The translations under genes and the position numbers were made by a program. A stretch of 64,000 nt of DNA from Uloborus plumipes. Taxonomy: Eukaryota; Arthropoda; Arachnida; Araneae; Uloboridae. The stretch lies in assembly GCA_038373865.1 (NCBI GenBank), contig JAXGGA010002213.1, forward strand, positions 1-64,000, in the 5' to 3' direction. This document shows, one piece after another, positions 1 through 12,856 of this stretch (positions are counted from its first letter, which is position 1; each line of letters starts with the position of its first letter). The notes under the pieces were generated by a model. The model had not been told where the DNA came from. It worked only from the letters and a program-made list of their open reading frames with translations, and searched no databases.

Positions 1-3000
1 TTTTTTGTGATTTGTTTCTTTAGAAATTAAGCATCGTTCGAAAAACACATTAGGGAAAATTTCTAAGTCCATAAAAGATTTAATAAGGTTATACAAAATG
101 TTTCTAACAGGTAATAAATGTAATTTTTTTCATAAATAATAATTAATGATGATACAGTAGGAAATTTTTAATGTTATGGAGTAGGTAGCTTCAGAAATAA
201 ACCAATTTGGAATCATTTTTTAAGTAACTTTGATTATTTTAGTTTTCCACCCTAGTGTTTAATGAATGTTAGTTATGATGGTCTAAGAAAAATTCTACAT
301 TCTATGAATGGAAACTGAAAAATAATATAAAACTTGAAGCTCGTTTTTAAATTGTAGGAATGCCTCAACGCTTATCTGAAAGTGCAGTTCATAGGCGGCT
401 GGTGCACCAAAAAAGTGGGGGTCAAAAGAAACGTATGCGTGGGAGGAGGCAGCACCCCTGAAGTCTTTTTTTAAAGAATTTTGTTACATAGATTTTAACA
501 CTAATAATTAAAAGACCAATTTAAAAAGTGAGAAGTGGCCTTAAAATTTAAGACGGATAGCCACCTTTGACATACGCCTTCCGATTCTAAGTTCTACCCT
601 TATGAAATGGCCTGGAAAGAAGTCCGTTTTTTAGAATTTGCAGTTTTTACTTCCATAAAATAAATCAACCCACTGAGTAAAAAAAGGATTTCAATCGATC
701 ATTACTTTTTTATTCTGAAAAGTGAGGGGGAAGGGCCCTTTTCCTTTTGTAAGTGAGGGGACGTCCCCTCCCCTAGTCCCCTTGCACGAGCCGCACTATG
801 GTGCATCAGTTATTACATATATTTCAACTGTTTCTAATACAAAAAATGTATCTGATTCTAAATTACGATGTGTATGATGAGTTATATATCTATTTAGGAG
901 GGGGAAGGGGGAGGGGTGGACTGACCTCGAGCCTTGTAATTTTCAAAAGTGGCCAGTGGGCAAAACGTTTGGAGACCCCGGTTCTATTGGGAACTTACGA
1001 GCGAGCGCCCAGGGTGAGAAGGAGTAAAGTGAATTGCGACGTCATCAGCCGGGCATCAGCGGAGATGGGGAAAATAGGGGGCGGGGCTTATCGGGCGACT
1101 TTAAGAATTTATTACAAAATAACTAATTGTCCGATTGAACTGAAATTGGTGTCTATCGTCATGAAATGACCTGAACTTCCATTTAAAAAAATAAAAAAAA
1201 TGCATGCAGATTCCTCATTGATTATATAGGTCCGTTTGGCTTGACCAACGGAGACAACCGAAATACGAGACATTATTTCAATGTCTTCTGTACTTTCGTT
1301 GGCGCAAGGCGCAAATTTTGCAAATTGCGAAACTATTATCTACTTCATAACACTTCATTTTAGTGTTATTTCAGAAGCACGTGATCCTAGACATTTTGAA
1401 CTCAGTTTTAAAATTCTAAAAACTGGAGATCTTTTTAATCTCTGTCGCGTATCTAAAATGTACAGATTATTATTAGGAATTATAAAATGCGAAATGAATA
1501 AAAAAACTAATTCCATTGAAAATGACTACAGTTTGGGGATTATATTCAATAAATAATTAGAATAAAAAATATTGTTTATTATTGTTCTATAAAGAGTGCA
1601 TGTAGATTTAACTAGATTTATTTACAAGGTTAATGACATGCTTACAGATCTTCCAAATATTTCTGACTACAATGCAACATTAGTCCCTAGCATCTCATAG
1701 ACAAGCAAAGGGATACTGGAAGTCTTATACATTACACAAGCAAGTCATAAAAGACATAAAAAGAAAAAATTCCAAACTATTACTAAGTAAATATCAAAAC
1801 CTAATTCAAATAAGCGAACAAGGAACTCAAACATACTAAATAAAAGAACACTGAACTACTCAAAAAAATTACGTACCTATTTCCCTTCCAATGCCTCATT
1901 GACTAAACTGATTATGAAATTTGCTGGGTACTGGTTTACCGTTAAGGTGGTAGTTAAAAGCTTAAAAGCCATTATTTTGAAAATCAGACAAAAAAGGAAA
2001 ATTTTGACAATAACATTTTCTGATTTTCCTCATTTTTTTATATGTGAAAGTAGGTCATAAGAAGCGAACATTATGAAGTCTTTAGTCCCCCCAAAAATTT
2101 TGTTCGCTCGGTAAAAATTCCCAAAGTTCGATGTTTTGCAGTGCTTTTTTGGAAAAACGACTGAAAGACGCATTTCAGTGCGCTGTAGTTTTTTACAGAA
2201 ACACCACCTCAAGGTTATGTTTACATTTATTGATTGTACAGCGTCTAGTTATAAGGACTTCATAGCTATTTGGGTTGGGGGGTTGTTACTTTATTTAGCT
2301 AAGCGGCCGCAAAGTATGGTTTTTAGTCCATTTTCGCTCAACTTCAAACTCCATTATTTATCCCTTAAAGCAACCATCAATTTTTTTAAAAACATATACT
2401 GAAAATTTATACTATGCAGAGAATATGCAGCACGAAAATTGTGTTTACTATTTCATTGCTTTGAAGAGAAAAATACTTAGATACTTTTCAAAATTTGTGG
2501 TTTTTTAGTCGCATTTAACTCAAAACAGCAACCCTAGAAAAAATAACTTTTATGGATTATGAAACCTACAGGTGTTTAGAATAACGTAAAAAAAAAAAAG
2601 AAGTGTGGGGTCTCTTCTAGTTTTCAAGAAAATATTTTTTTTTTTGTAGCTCATTTTAATTCTTTTTTCTCATAATAAAATGTGTCCATTAAGTAGGTCA
2701 GATTTGCTGAAACTTTAAGTGTATAGTAATAATGTTTATATAAATTTGTATAGAGAAACAGCAAAAGACCAAAAACCCTTAATTTTCTCGAAATTTTTAT
2801 AATTTTTAGTTTTTTACTTGCAATTAACTCAAAAAACGATAAATCATTACTGAGGGAGCTATTGAATGTACATATTACTAGTCTTTAGATATTAAGGAAA
2901 TTCGTTGAGGGTATCTTCAGCGGTACTCTAGTGGGAGGTCACAGTAACCTCCCGAAAAATTTCATATTCGAAATTTCTTTCTGACGATTCGGCAAATTTG

Positions 3001-3207
3001 GAGCTGCGAGAGAACTCGCAGCTTTCATGTTGTATGCTGAGCTTTTTGCACTGAGGAAGAGGTTCCATTGTAGCCTTAAAATAGCTTTTTGCTGTACTTT
3101 CTAAATAATTTGTGCTTTATTTAAATTGATTTTTAACGGCATTTAAAGCTATGTGTAGCTTATCGAAAAATGCAGAACATATATAATGCATTTGTTTTTA
3201 CTTGCAG
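1..3207 (+). other. Upstream intron of the glucose-transporter gene
   Basis: No exon of the transporter could be recognised here. The sequence ends in an acceptor (cttgcag, 3201-3207), so at least the 3' part is intronic to the + strand gene. It contains repeat debris: a possible hAT-like MITE near 390-800 and a GC-richer patch at 895-1100 with purine runs that looks like part of another element. The rest is plain AT-rich sequence. Open reading frames of 60-120 codons occur but resemble no known protein. Confidence 0.6.
390..800. mobile_element. Possible non-autonomous hAT-like element
   Basis: The left end reads CATAGGCGGCTGGTGCACC and the right end, reverse-complemented, reads CATAGTGCGGCTCGTGCAAG, so the ends form an imperfect inverted repeat. 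G- and C-runs lie just inside, as in other hAT-like elements of this window. The left end resembles that of the 18977-22152 element. Flanks share gtgca next to each end, but a clean 8-bp target duplication is not visible. No coding capacity. Confidence 0.4.
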
Positions 3208-3335
3208 GATCAATTCCTTGGTTCCTTGTAACTGAATTGTTCGGACAAGGTGCTCGCCCCATAGCTACAAGCATTGCTGTCACAGTGAATTGGAGTGCAA
3301 ATTTCGTTGTGGGCTTAGGATTTTTGCCATTACAG
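3208..3335 (+). CDS. Facilitated glucose transporter (SLC2A/GLUT), penultimate coding exon
   Basis: This internal exon encodes 42 residues plus a split glycine codon (one base from the previous exon, GA here). It begins [17 protein letters not shown], which matches the TM10 and following-loop signature of class I glucose transporters (human GLUT1 has PIPWFIVAELFSQGPRP), and continues through [15 protein letters not shown]11. Sugar porters of this family carry hexoses across the plasma membrane by facilitated diffusion. Borders are cttgcag/GA and CAG/gtacat. It joins in phase 0 to the exon at 4624. The 5' exons are outside the window, so the class I assignment rests on these two exons only. 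Confidence 0.93.
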
Positions 3336-3702
3336 GTACATTGTTGATCAAAAATATTTTCAATCATCTTTTTTAGTCTTGCTCATCTCAAAAAATTCCG
3401 ATCATGATAGTGACATTTTAAAATTATAAAATATATTTATGTTCAAGAAATGTATTCTTAAAAGTTCATAAAATGAGGTAATGTATATTTTCATAAAATT
3501 TAATATTTTATTTGTTTTTTCATAGTTTTGAAATAGTAGAATTACAAATGTTTTAAGTATATCTATGATTTTCCTAAATTGCATTTTGACGCTGAAATTT
3601 AAGTTTACTAGCTGACCAGAGAGAAGCATTGGAACTCTATAGGAGGAATTCAGAAACCCAAGCGTAGAAAAAATGTGACTTTTTTTTTTTTTTGATGGTA
3701 TT

Positions 3703-3748
<46 letters not shown>

Positions 3749-4623
3749 TACTATGTGTGTGTCTTACTTTTGAAATTTAACGAAGCATGGACAAAATAAT
3801 GGCGTTTTTTTTTTTTTACATATAGTTTGATTTTTACTCCACTATTTTTTTCTCTTCATTTTCGTCTGCTATTTTCTCTTTATTTTGCACAGAGGAAATT
3901 AAAATGCTCAATTTCATTTCTAACTTCTCCTATAACGCAATTAAAAAATTAACCTTTATACTAAAATAAAGCCGACGTTTTTATCAGATGTCTTTTCCTA
4001 CACAAGCTCATTTCTTTGTATCGAAAAAAGGATTCTTTGAAGTTCCGAAATTCGTTTTCGCAACTGTATTTCTATTGTATTTTAAAAGCGGTTTCCAAGA
4101 TTTGGTTTACCTATAATTGTTCAGATAGAAGTATTTTTTATGCAAAAACTTTTGGAAATTATAAAATGGTGAAAATTACGGTATAAAATTCGGGAGTGTT
4201 ATTTCTAAATTTAGGAGGATCAGCATTTCTTTATCTTCTTTATGACTTGTAGTTGGAAAGATTGTTTCATTAATTACATTTTTAGATGATATTTACTTAT
4301 ATCCTTTTTTAACATCACATAAAATTGAAATTTTCCATACTTTGTCTAATAGCGGGTAATAATAGTTAAAGGTACTAAGAATACTTTTGAAAGAGAAATA
4401 AAATTTCGTTTTCCAATCGGTGAATAGATGAAGTGTTATGCACCACTGATATAGAAAATAAATATGTTGGAGGCTAATGAACATTATCAATAAGACATCG
4501 GTTCGGTTTTTAGTAAGTAATTGTTAATATAATAACATTCTAAGTTTATCGGCTCTGTCATTTAAACAATGTATCGAACTTTGTTAGACTTTTATTTAAG
4601 TTAGTGTGTTTTCTTATTTTCAG
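3336..4623 (+). other. Last intron of the glucose-transporter gene
   Basis: A phase-0 intron between the two C-terminal exons, with donor gtacat and acceptor ttttcag. It contains poly-T tracts at about 3678-3692 and 3704-3745 and otherwise AT-rich sequence. No further exon or recognisable element is visible. Confidence 0.85.
3704..3745. repeat. Poly-T tract
   Basis: An uninterrupted run of about 40 T following a T-rich stretch from 3678. Its exact length is likely to be unreliable in any assembly. Confidence 0.9.
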
Positions 4624-4767
4624 AATATAATGGGCGTCTACACTTTCTTACTGTTTACGGCATTATTAGCCATCTTCTGGTTGTTTACATACAAATGCGT
4701 CCCAGAAACTAAAAACAAAACCGTAGAAGAAATAACAGCAATATTCCGGCAAAAGGCTTATCAGTGA
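4624..4767 (+). CDS. Facilitated glucose transporter (SLC2A/GLUT), terminal coding exon
   Basis: This exon gives 47 residues and a TGA stop at 4765-4767. It starts NIMGVYTFLLFTALLAIFW, the last membrane helix (TM12), followed by TYKCVPETKNKTVEEI. PETK after TM12 is the hallmark C-terminal sugar-porter motif and marks the start of the cytoplasmic tail, which here is short (ITAIFRQKAYQ). Acceptor is ttttcag/AAT. With the 3208-3335 exon it makes about 90 contiguous C-terminal residues of a protein that is usually near 500 residues. Chain length and the PETK tail agree with an intact end. Confidence 0.94.
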   Translation, partial: NIMGVYTFLLFTALLAIFWLFTYKCVPETKNKTVEEITAIFRQKAYQ

Positions 4768-7700
4768 AATGAAAGTTGGGACCTTCGAAGAAACTGGCCA
4801 CGTCATCTTCAAGGGACAGGTAGCTGATAATCATCATTTATATTAAAAAAACTACGTAAAATATACAGAAAGTCCTGTCCAGAGAACTGCAATAAGTGAT
4901 GAGTTATAGGCCAACTACTATAGAATTAAGTTAGTAAATATTCATTATTGAGAAACATGAATGGAAACTATACTCATCGTATTTAAGCTTATTTTTACTT
5001 AAACTGTATTGGCGTATGGCAAAAGGACATAGAAAATTTCATGTTATCAGTGGTGCTCTGTCAGAACCGAATATAAATAGTGTGTTGCTGTAGAAAATAC
5101 ACTGATCATGCAGTAAGTGCTGCATATTCAGTATACCAGCCATGAAAAAAGCACTACACCTATAAAAAAGGACACCTGTTTTAATTCTCAATTTATTATT
5201 TGTTGTAAATGTAGTGCTATATGACTTTTTTTTTATAATTGAAATTCTTGTATCATATCATGTGAAAAGCATTAAAAAAATATTGAATAATGTTCTTGTT
5301 TACGATATAAATGCTATTTCTAATGTTTAAGCATAAATGTTGCATAGCTCCTCTATGTACTTAAAAGTTAACTGTTTAAGAAAGTTTATTACATTCAATA
5401 TTTGAGCAATATGTTTAGATATGTGAATTTGTAATCTACATGTATGTATACATATATACATGATTTAAATATCTTTCCATCATATTTTAATTACTTTTTA
5501 CCATGTTCATTATATCATGTTGGTTTTTAAAATGTGACATATTTGTAACAAAACATAAATATTTTAAGTAAGAACAACAGGATTCATGTTCATCAGAACA
5601 GTGAGAGAAAATCTCATGTACTATTTATTTGATAAATCATATTTTCGAGTTTTATGAATAATATGTTAAAACTTCAACTGATCTACATTTTTGAGATTGA
5701 AACTATCAAACTTTGTGATAAAAAATTTAATTTAATGAACACAAAAAATTAAATTTTCAAGTTGCTCTGTATTTTATACAGATGCTACCAAAAGCTTCCA
5801 GACATTAAAAAACTTCAAATGAATGTTTTAGGGGGAAATAATTCAGCGCTTGGAAGACATTATCATTTAAATAATGCAATAAGTTTTTATTTAAAATGAA
5901 ACATTTAAGGAATTAAAATCAATTTAAAGTTATAATAAAGGAGCTTCGTAAATTCTTATAAACATATTGATTTGCATATATTTCAAATTTCCTTTGGTAT
6001 GAAATGCTTCTTCTTTTGAAGCCTTTTAGTAATTTTCTTTTTTAAATAAAAATATGAAGCATTGATCATAAAATGGCATTTATATATATAACAAAATGAA
6101 TTTCATAATGTTCATATGATATTGAGAAAGAAATAATTTCTTTTTATATACGATTTAGATATATGTCGTTCAGAAAATGAATTATATTAGTTTTTAAATA
6201 TAGTCTACTTAGTTGCATCACATGTTATTGATAATGGCTGATTAATAAAATTGGCGTATTGTATTGTTCAATTCTAATCAATGTCTATTTTAATGGTATA
6301 GCTTGTAAGATGACTTTGAAGATTCTGTAAACATCACCAGAAAATGCAAACCTTTTTAATTGACAAACATTCCATATATTTCATCAAGAAATTCACTAGC
6401 ATATTTTCCTTGTCCAACTTCACATTCCCTTTAAAATAACTATTTTCTTGTACAATTTTAATTTTTCGGAATGCACTGAAAATTGGGTATCAAGATGCAT
6501 TCAATGAAGCAAGTTCTCAAATGCAATGCTTAAATTTGAAGACTTTGGTCTTCAAATTTTAGCATTTTATGGTTTAAGTAAGCAGTCTTTTAAGTAAGCA
6601 AAGTTATTAATACTCATTGTCATCTAACAAGCTTTATCTTGATGCAAGAAATGAGCTAAGTGAAATAAGAATAGTCTTATTGAGTAGGATTTTTCCTTTT
6701 TTGTGACTAGAAGCTTAGGCTGAGTATTAAAATGTTTAAGTGCACTTTAAAACATAAAATGTATAATCAGAAATAGAAACTTTTCCATAACAACAAATGC
6801 TTCCTTTATTGTGAACTAATTTGTGATACCTGTATCATAGATAGATAGAGGATTACAACGGAAAATGCTGGTGTAAGTGGTAAGAATGGATAAAAATCTA
6901 CAGAAAAACTATTAAATAAATCAAAATGTGCTAGCAAATAAATATTTGCGATAAATCGCTGTAGATTTTTGGTGCCAAAATATTTATTCCTGAGCATCTG
7001 TTTTTGAGCATGGTTGAGATATGAATGCTTTTGCTTTGACTGTATATAAATTTATAAAAATACTACATCTAATATATATTTTTTGCAGAAATAATTGAGA
7101 TTTTAAATTTTGAGATTGAAGTATTTTTTTTGTCCTAATGATACAAGAGCTGACGTTACATGAAGAGTTTTATCCATTGAAATCTGTGAATTTAGCTGAA
7201 TATAAAATGTTATACAAAACTCTTTTTTAATGTATAGATACTACTTATAAGGAATATGTAAATAAAAATGAATAAATATATTAAACTGGCCTTAGAAACA
7301 CAAAAGCATTTATATTAAAAATTAAAATAATAATAATATCATAGAATATTACACACATGTTTTGTAGTTAAAATATCAGTGTGCTTAGTTCAGAATGTCA
7401 CACCAAGAAATATAATTATTTTTAAAAATGTCAAAAATTTATAAGCTCATTTTCAAATAATTTTTTTTTGTGATATATATTTATTTCTGCATAAGTTTTG
7501 AAATCCAGCCACAAAGAGATTGTAACAATTACATATTTTTGTAGTTATAGTCATTCCAAGATTGCCGTGCAAAATGTTACTTTCTTCCGAAAGTTGTAAA
7601 TAATTGAAGATGCAATTTTGTGTTAGTAAATCTGTTTTACATGTATGACTTTTCTATGTGGAGCAAGTTTCTCATATGTATCACAGTTCAATGCAGATAG

Positions 7701-7990
7701 AAATCTGATCTTGAAAGATGATTTTATTGCATTATATTTATGTAGCTCACATGAAAACTCAAAAATTTTCATGTGAATCTCAAAATTATAGATGTAATTT
7801 ATATCAAATGTACAATTTATATATAGCTTGAATATTTTAATGTTTGTAACCATATCATAATATATACTCTGTAAATGAAAAAAATTGTTAGAATGTTTAA
7901 TTTATTTAAAATATATTTGTTAATTGTATGATTTGTTAAAAATCTTTGGTAGTTTAAATAAATTATAAATTGTCCACTTTTTTGTTTTCT
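4768..7990 (+). other. Probable long 3' UTR and flank of the glucose-transporter gene
   Basis: About 3.2 kb of AT-rich sequence follows the stop codon without any recognisable element or exon. Canonical AATAAA signals lie near 6045, 7258-7276 and 7958-7963. The last is followed by a T-rich, GTTTT-containing stretch, so it is a reasonable distal cleavage site. The absence of transposon remains here, in contrast to the DNA just beyond, fits a retained transcript end. The true 3' end needs transcript data. Confidence 0.45.
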
Positions 7991-8241
7991 TAGTATATGC
8001 TAAAAAAAAAAGAATTTGAGATACACACACACAGTAACAATTAACATAAATTTATTACATGAAGTAAATATCAATATGAAAACTACAGGTATATGCATAT
8101 ATCCTTAGAAAGTTCACATATTTTTTAATGCATCACAAAATTATGTAAGGATTTACTATAATAAAATATTTGAATAGCTCAAAGTGCATTCAAGCACATT
8201 ATTAGATACTTTAAAAAAGTTTCTTTCGTAATTCTGTAGAT

Positions 8242-10029
8242 GGGTGAATATCAGAAAAAGTGCCAATTTGACCATGGAAATTTTCAATTTTTAAAGATAC
8301 TAAGAAAATAAAATTAATAAGGTATTTCAAATACACATTTGTAACAATTTTTTTTTAATTAGGGACATGGTCAAGTGAACATTTACCCCCATTTTAGGGG
8401 GGGGGGTTGTCTTTGAGCGTTACTGACATGATGAGAATGCTACCGATCTGACAAATATTACAGATTTTACACTTAGTATACAAAAGTAAACACACTTACT
8501 TACTACCTTTTATGTTTGAAGAGAAAATAATTACTTAGAATATAATAATACTTATACAGCCTGAACGCTTTTCTGTTTCATAAATAAAATTAGAAACTAA
8601 TTAAGAGTTAGTTAAAGTTTAAATTAGTGCGACAAAGTTTTTTTCAAACAGATAAATAGGTAAATAGTTAAAAAATCAAAATGAAATAAAATTCTTAACA
8701 TAATCTTCAAAACACGAAATTAATTCAAGACAGAGTTTGGCGGGGGAGAGGGGGTTGCACTAACCTGTTCGTAAGTTATCCATTTTAAAACAAAATTATA
8801 TTTTAGGGTGCTTTTAGGGTGACTTTAGGCTATTAAGATGAAATTTAAATTATTGAAACAGAATGTACCTGATTTCACATAAAAATATGTTATTAAAATG
8901 TTCTCTAGCCAGTTAAATTATCAATATTATACATATAATATGGGAAAATATAAAGAAATTAGAAAAAGTGTACCAGATCATATCATAATGATGATCATAA
9001 CAAAATACATAGTTGATGTAACATGATAATTATGTAGTTACGAACGAAGGTCTGAATATTGATGTAAAAGAAAAGAGGGTGAAAAATGGCAATAATTTTG
9101 TTTGAAAACTCAAATTTTGCGGAACAATTAATGTTTTTGAAGCATCTAAAAAACAATAAATAAACTGCTTCCAATAATAGAAAATTTGGCGATGCACTTT
9201 AAATTATCTTTGTTCTTTAAAACTCAACTCATAACACATAACATGAAGAAAGAATTGCGAAAAAACATCGGTAACGCACGCAACAGTTTCGTAACAAATA
9301 TCTTCTACTTCAGTGCTGCCGACATGACAAATTTCCCGCAATATGATAGCTGAACGTCCCTAATTAAAGATTCGAAAATAAAAACGCCATGACGGTAGGT
9401 TTCTTTTCCATCATGCAAAAATAAATTGAAAAATTAATTTATTTTGTGTCTTAATTTCCGCTGCCGACATGACACTTCATTTGGTAGAAACAGAAAAGTC
9501 AAGATTGAAAAAATCTTACCTGTAATTCAATGCAGCCGAAGTGAAAATTTTCTATCGGAACTGAAACATCATATATTAGAGTTTCATCCAGCGTAATTTT
9601 TTGGCACCAAAAAAATGTTTATCATTCCGGAAGTTGGCTCACTCGTCATAATGTGAAAACTTGTGACGAGCAGAGATTGTTTTTTTTTATCGATCTAAAT
9701 TCATTTTATCTAAAACACAAGAGTTAATCGTCATAGATGAACATAAAACATGTTATTTCCTTTAGTATTTGTTTCTGCTGCGATGTTTTACAATCCGCAG
9801 GATTTTTTTGAACTTTGCGATTCGAATGTGTGACGCGCTGCCGACATGACATTGAAGCAATAAAAAGAGTTCTATTGTCACAAATTAAAGTAAAACCTGA
9901 AAATTTTGTCATGGATTGTATGTTTGATGCAATTTACTGTATGAAAAAAGAAAAATTTTTTGTTTTTATTTGGAATTGCTTGAGAAATTCATTTGTGACT
10001 TAAATTAGCACTTTTCCTGATATTCACCC
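8242..10029. mobile_element. 1.79-kb TIR element with 4-bp target duplication, class unknown
   Basis: The ends are a 28-bp inverted repeat with two mismatches, starting GGGTGAATATCAG and continuing AAAAGTGC. The tetranucleotide AGAT flanks both ends (8238-8241 and 10030-10033), as expected of a 4-bp target-site duplication. Inside, CTGCCGACATGAC occurs exactly three times (9316, 9461 and 9838), with looser relatives near 8415-8455. Such subterminal motifs often bind a transposase. No transposase gene is visible, so it looks non-autonomous. Sola and Chapaev-type superfamilies make 4-bp duplications, but the ends are not ones I can assign. Confidence 0.65.
8821..9031 (+). repeat. 211-bp direct repeat, copy 1
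   Basis: This stretch, inside the TIR element, matches 10531-10741 in the same orientation with a single mismatch that I could see (T versus C about 67 bases in). It has no terminal inverted repeats. Confidence 0.93.
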
Positions 10030-10920
10030 AGATATACATGAAATAATTTTAGAGAAATCTAAAGCAAATTAATGAACTTATTATAGTTAAGAAGCCATCA
10101 GAACAAATGACAACTTTAGCGTTGATTATCAAAGACAGTAAATGCAGAACAAATTCTAAAACAAGCTTCAAGAAAACAAAATAAATTACATGCATCCACA
10201 TAAATTCATTTCATTGAAAAATGGAATGCTTCAAGATTTAAAAAAAGAAAAAAAAGCTCCTGAAAATGAGCAATTAAAAACCAAGAAAATGCTTGCTAAA
10301 CTTTCAGGGTTAGGTTCAATGTTCTCTAAACTGAACATTAGTTAAAACAAAAGGGTAAGATATATTTTAATATAAAAATACATGCTTAATTAAGTCATTG
10401 TTCTTATCAAAATATATTGCACTAAATAAAACATTTGCAATAAAAATTTAACAGTGTTGTCAAGAAGAATTAAATATACACTAGAATACAGTAAACAATT
10501 TTGCATTTAAAACGAACCGCTCAGTTCTAGGACTTTAGGCTATTAAGATGAAATTTAAATTATTGAAACAGAATGTACCTGATTTCACATAAAAATACGT
10601 TATTAAAATGTTCTCTAGCCAGTTAAATTATCAATATTATACATATAATATGGGAAAATATAAAGAAATTAGAAAAAGTGTACCAGATCATATCATAATG
10701 ATGATCATAACAAAATACATAGTTGATGTAACATGATAATTTATCAGAAAGGTAAACTGTAGAGCTCCTGTAAATCTTAACATAAAAAATGATAGATTAA
10801 TATTTACATTATTCCTCACATTTTTTCAATCATGAAAAAGATAGCTCGTCTATACACCATAAATTTTTATATGCATTCCCATATGAGAGCTAAGAATACT
10901 CATGTCTGACTATTAGGGAG
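10030..10920. other. Non-coding spacer with copy 2 of the 211-bp repeat
   Basis: AT-rich sequence with no recognised gene. The only structure seen is the second copy of the 211-bp direct repeat. Confidence 0.6.
10531..10741 (+). repeat. 211-bp direct repeat, copy 2
   Basis: This is the second copy of the 8821-9031 segment, offset by exactly 1710 bp and lying 501 bp outside the TIR element that holds copy 1. It starts at gactttaggc and ends at acatgataatt. The near-identity implies a recent copying event. Confidence 0.93.
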
Positions 10921-11852
10921 CAGTGGTGGATTTACAAGTTTAGGGGCCCCTTTTACTTATTACTGAACTATGTACAAGGCAGAGTCTTGGCTTACACAAT
11001 GGACATTGCTTGCAGATTTATAACAGTCCCACTTCCAGTTTTGTCAAACTTAAAAATATAGGAGTATAAAATGCATTTTAATTTTACATCAGGTCTCTTC
11101 TTCACCTGAGCCTCATTGCTGTGGTATTCTTAACTTCCCATATGTGGGGTTCATGGTTAAGGATGCATTCCATAACCCTTCCCAGAAGTCAAAAGTTCTT
11201 GTTATGTGAAGCAGGGTATATATATATCTTTTTGAAACTCATGCACAATTATTTTTCTTATAAACAGCCCTCAAATGTCTTTAATCATTTTGTAACTATC
11301 TATGATCATTTCTCTCATACAGTCATGAATAAACAGCTAATTTTTGAAAAAGCGGTGTTGTTCAACATAGTATATACAGCACTGCAAAAGCATAAAAGTA
11401 ATAATTATTAGGAGGGTAAGATTACTGTACATAAAATAAATAAGTACAGCAATTTTATAACATTGTGCGCGCCTGGAAATCAAGCAGCTAGTTAGAAGAG
11501 AAAGATAAAAAAGTAACCACTAGCTATTTGAACTTGTTTTTTGTGGAGATTTCCTTGGTGCATGCTTTATTTATCATGAGGGATATTATTGTTGGGCTTC
11601 TGCAGCGCTTTTGATATGAAAGTAGCCAATCATGAAGTTGATACTTAGAACTGCTCTTGATTCCTGGAAAATCTCATTAAGCTGGAGAAGATTGTGTATT
11701 AGATCGGAAATACGCTACTGGGAAAAAAATATATAACATTCATTCTAAGTTAGATTGTATTGTTGTATGAGTTCATTAGAAAAATATTTGTCATGTGCAT
11801 TTTTGTATCCCTTTCAGGGCCCCTTACAATTGCGACACTAAATCCACCACTG
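10921..11852. mobile_element. Non-autonomous hAT-like element
   Basis: The element begins CAGTGGTGGATTTACAAG with GGGGCCCC just inside and ends GGGCCCC...AAATCCACCACTG, so the terminal 12 bases form an inverted repeat. CAGTG ends of this kind are typical of hAT elements. The flanking octamers ttagggag (10913-10920) and tttggaag (11853-11860) agree at 6 of 8 positions, consistent with an aged 8-bp target duplication. The inside contains no recognisable transposase; a 96-codon open frame at 11121-11411 has no similarity I know of. Confidence 0.72.
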
Positions 11853-12754
11853 TTTGGAAGTATTATGTTAAAATTCATTTTCTGGTATATCACATATAGT
11901 TTAATGTCAGGAGTTGTAGTTACTAGTGTGAAATAAAGTGAAAATCATAAAGTTGCTCACTCAAAAGGCTTCAGAATTTCTTCAGTTAAGCAGTCAAGTG
12001 GAAGACAGTTAACTTCCAGGCAGGCACATCTCTTTCTTTAAGATCTCTCTGAATGAGAAACATTGACAAATACTTTTCAGGGAGAATATCATGGAATTAC
12101 TTTGCACAATCAAGCTAATTTTCTTAACAGTTTTACCTGTACAGGCAGACAATCAAAGTATTATCAGAATAGCATACACAGTATCTTATAGTTAACTGTA
12201 CTTAGAAAAAAGTAGTAACAATTGAGTAAACTCAGGAAAAGGAAATTTAAAAAGATCACAATAAATAAAAAATTCGTTATTTTTGGAATATTGCTCAGCA
12301 AATAAAACAAATAATATTTTGTCCTAAAAAACATTTTCCAATGAAGTTCAATTTGGTGATTTGTTGTATGATATTTCTATCTTGAGAAAAGATGATTAAT
12401 TCTGTCTTATTTTCTAATGCATTAAACACTCAAATACCTCAGGTCTGCAATTTATGAATGAAAATGAATGATGAATTATTTTCTTTGAAGTTGAAAACAA
12501 AAAGTAATACGTCTAAAAAAGAGATTTGAATAAAATGCAAAATTCCTTTTTCATGTATCATTTTCAATTACATATGATATCAGAAGCAAGTACATTGCAC
12601 AAATTCAATAGTTTACTCAACTCACATATTTTAGTGTGTGCAAAAGTTATCAAGTAAATATCCTTCTTTATTTTAAAGCTATATCAAAACCTTTATCCTT
12701 CAAACTCTTGAAATTTTATTTAAAGAGTTTATTATATAACTCATAAAATGCTCT

Positions 12755-12856
<102 letters not shown>

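Noticed and set aside
798..1169. 123-codon open frame on the + strand
   Set aside because: It crosses a purine-rich repeat patch, has no recognisable domain and looks like repeat debris.
9316..9850. Three exact CTGCCGACATGAC copies as a CRISPR-like array
   Set aside because: Spacing is irregular, units are short, and this is eukaryotic DNA; subterminal transposon motifs explain them better.
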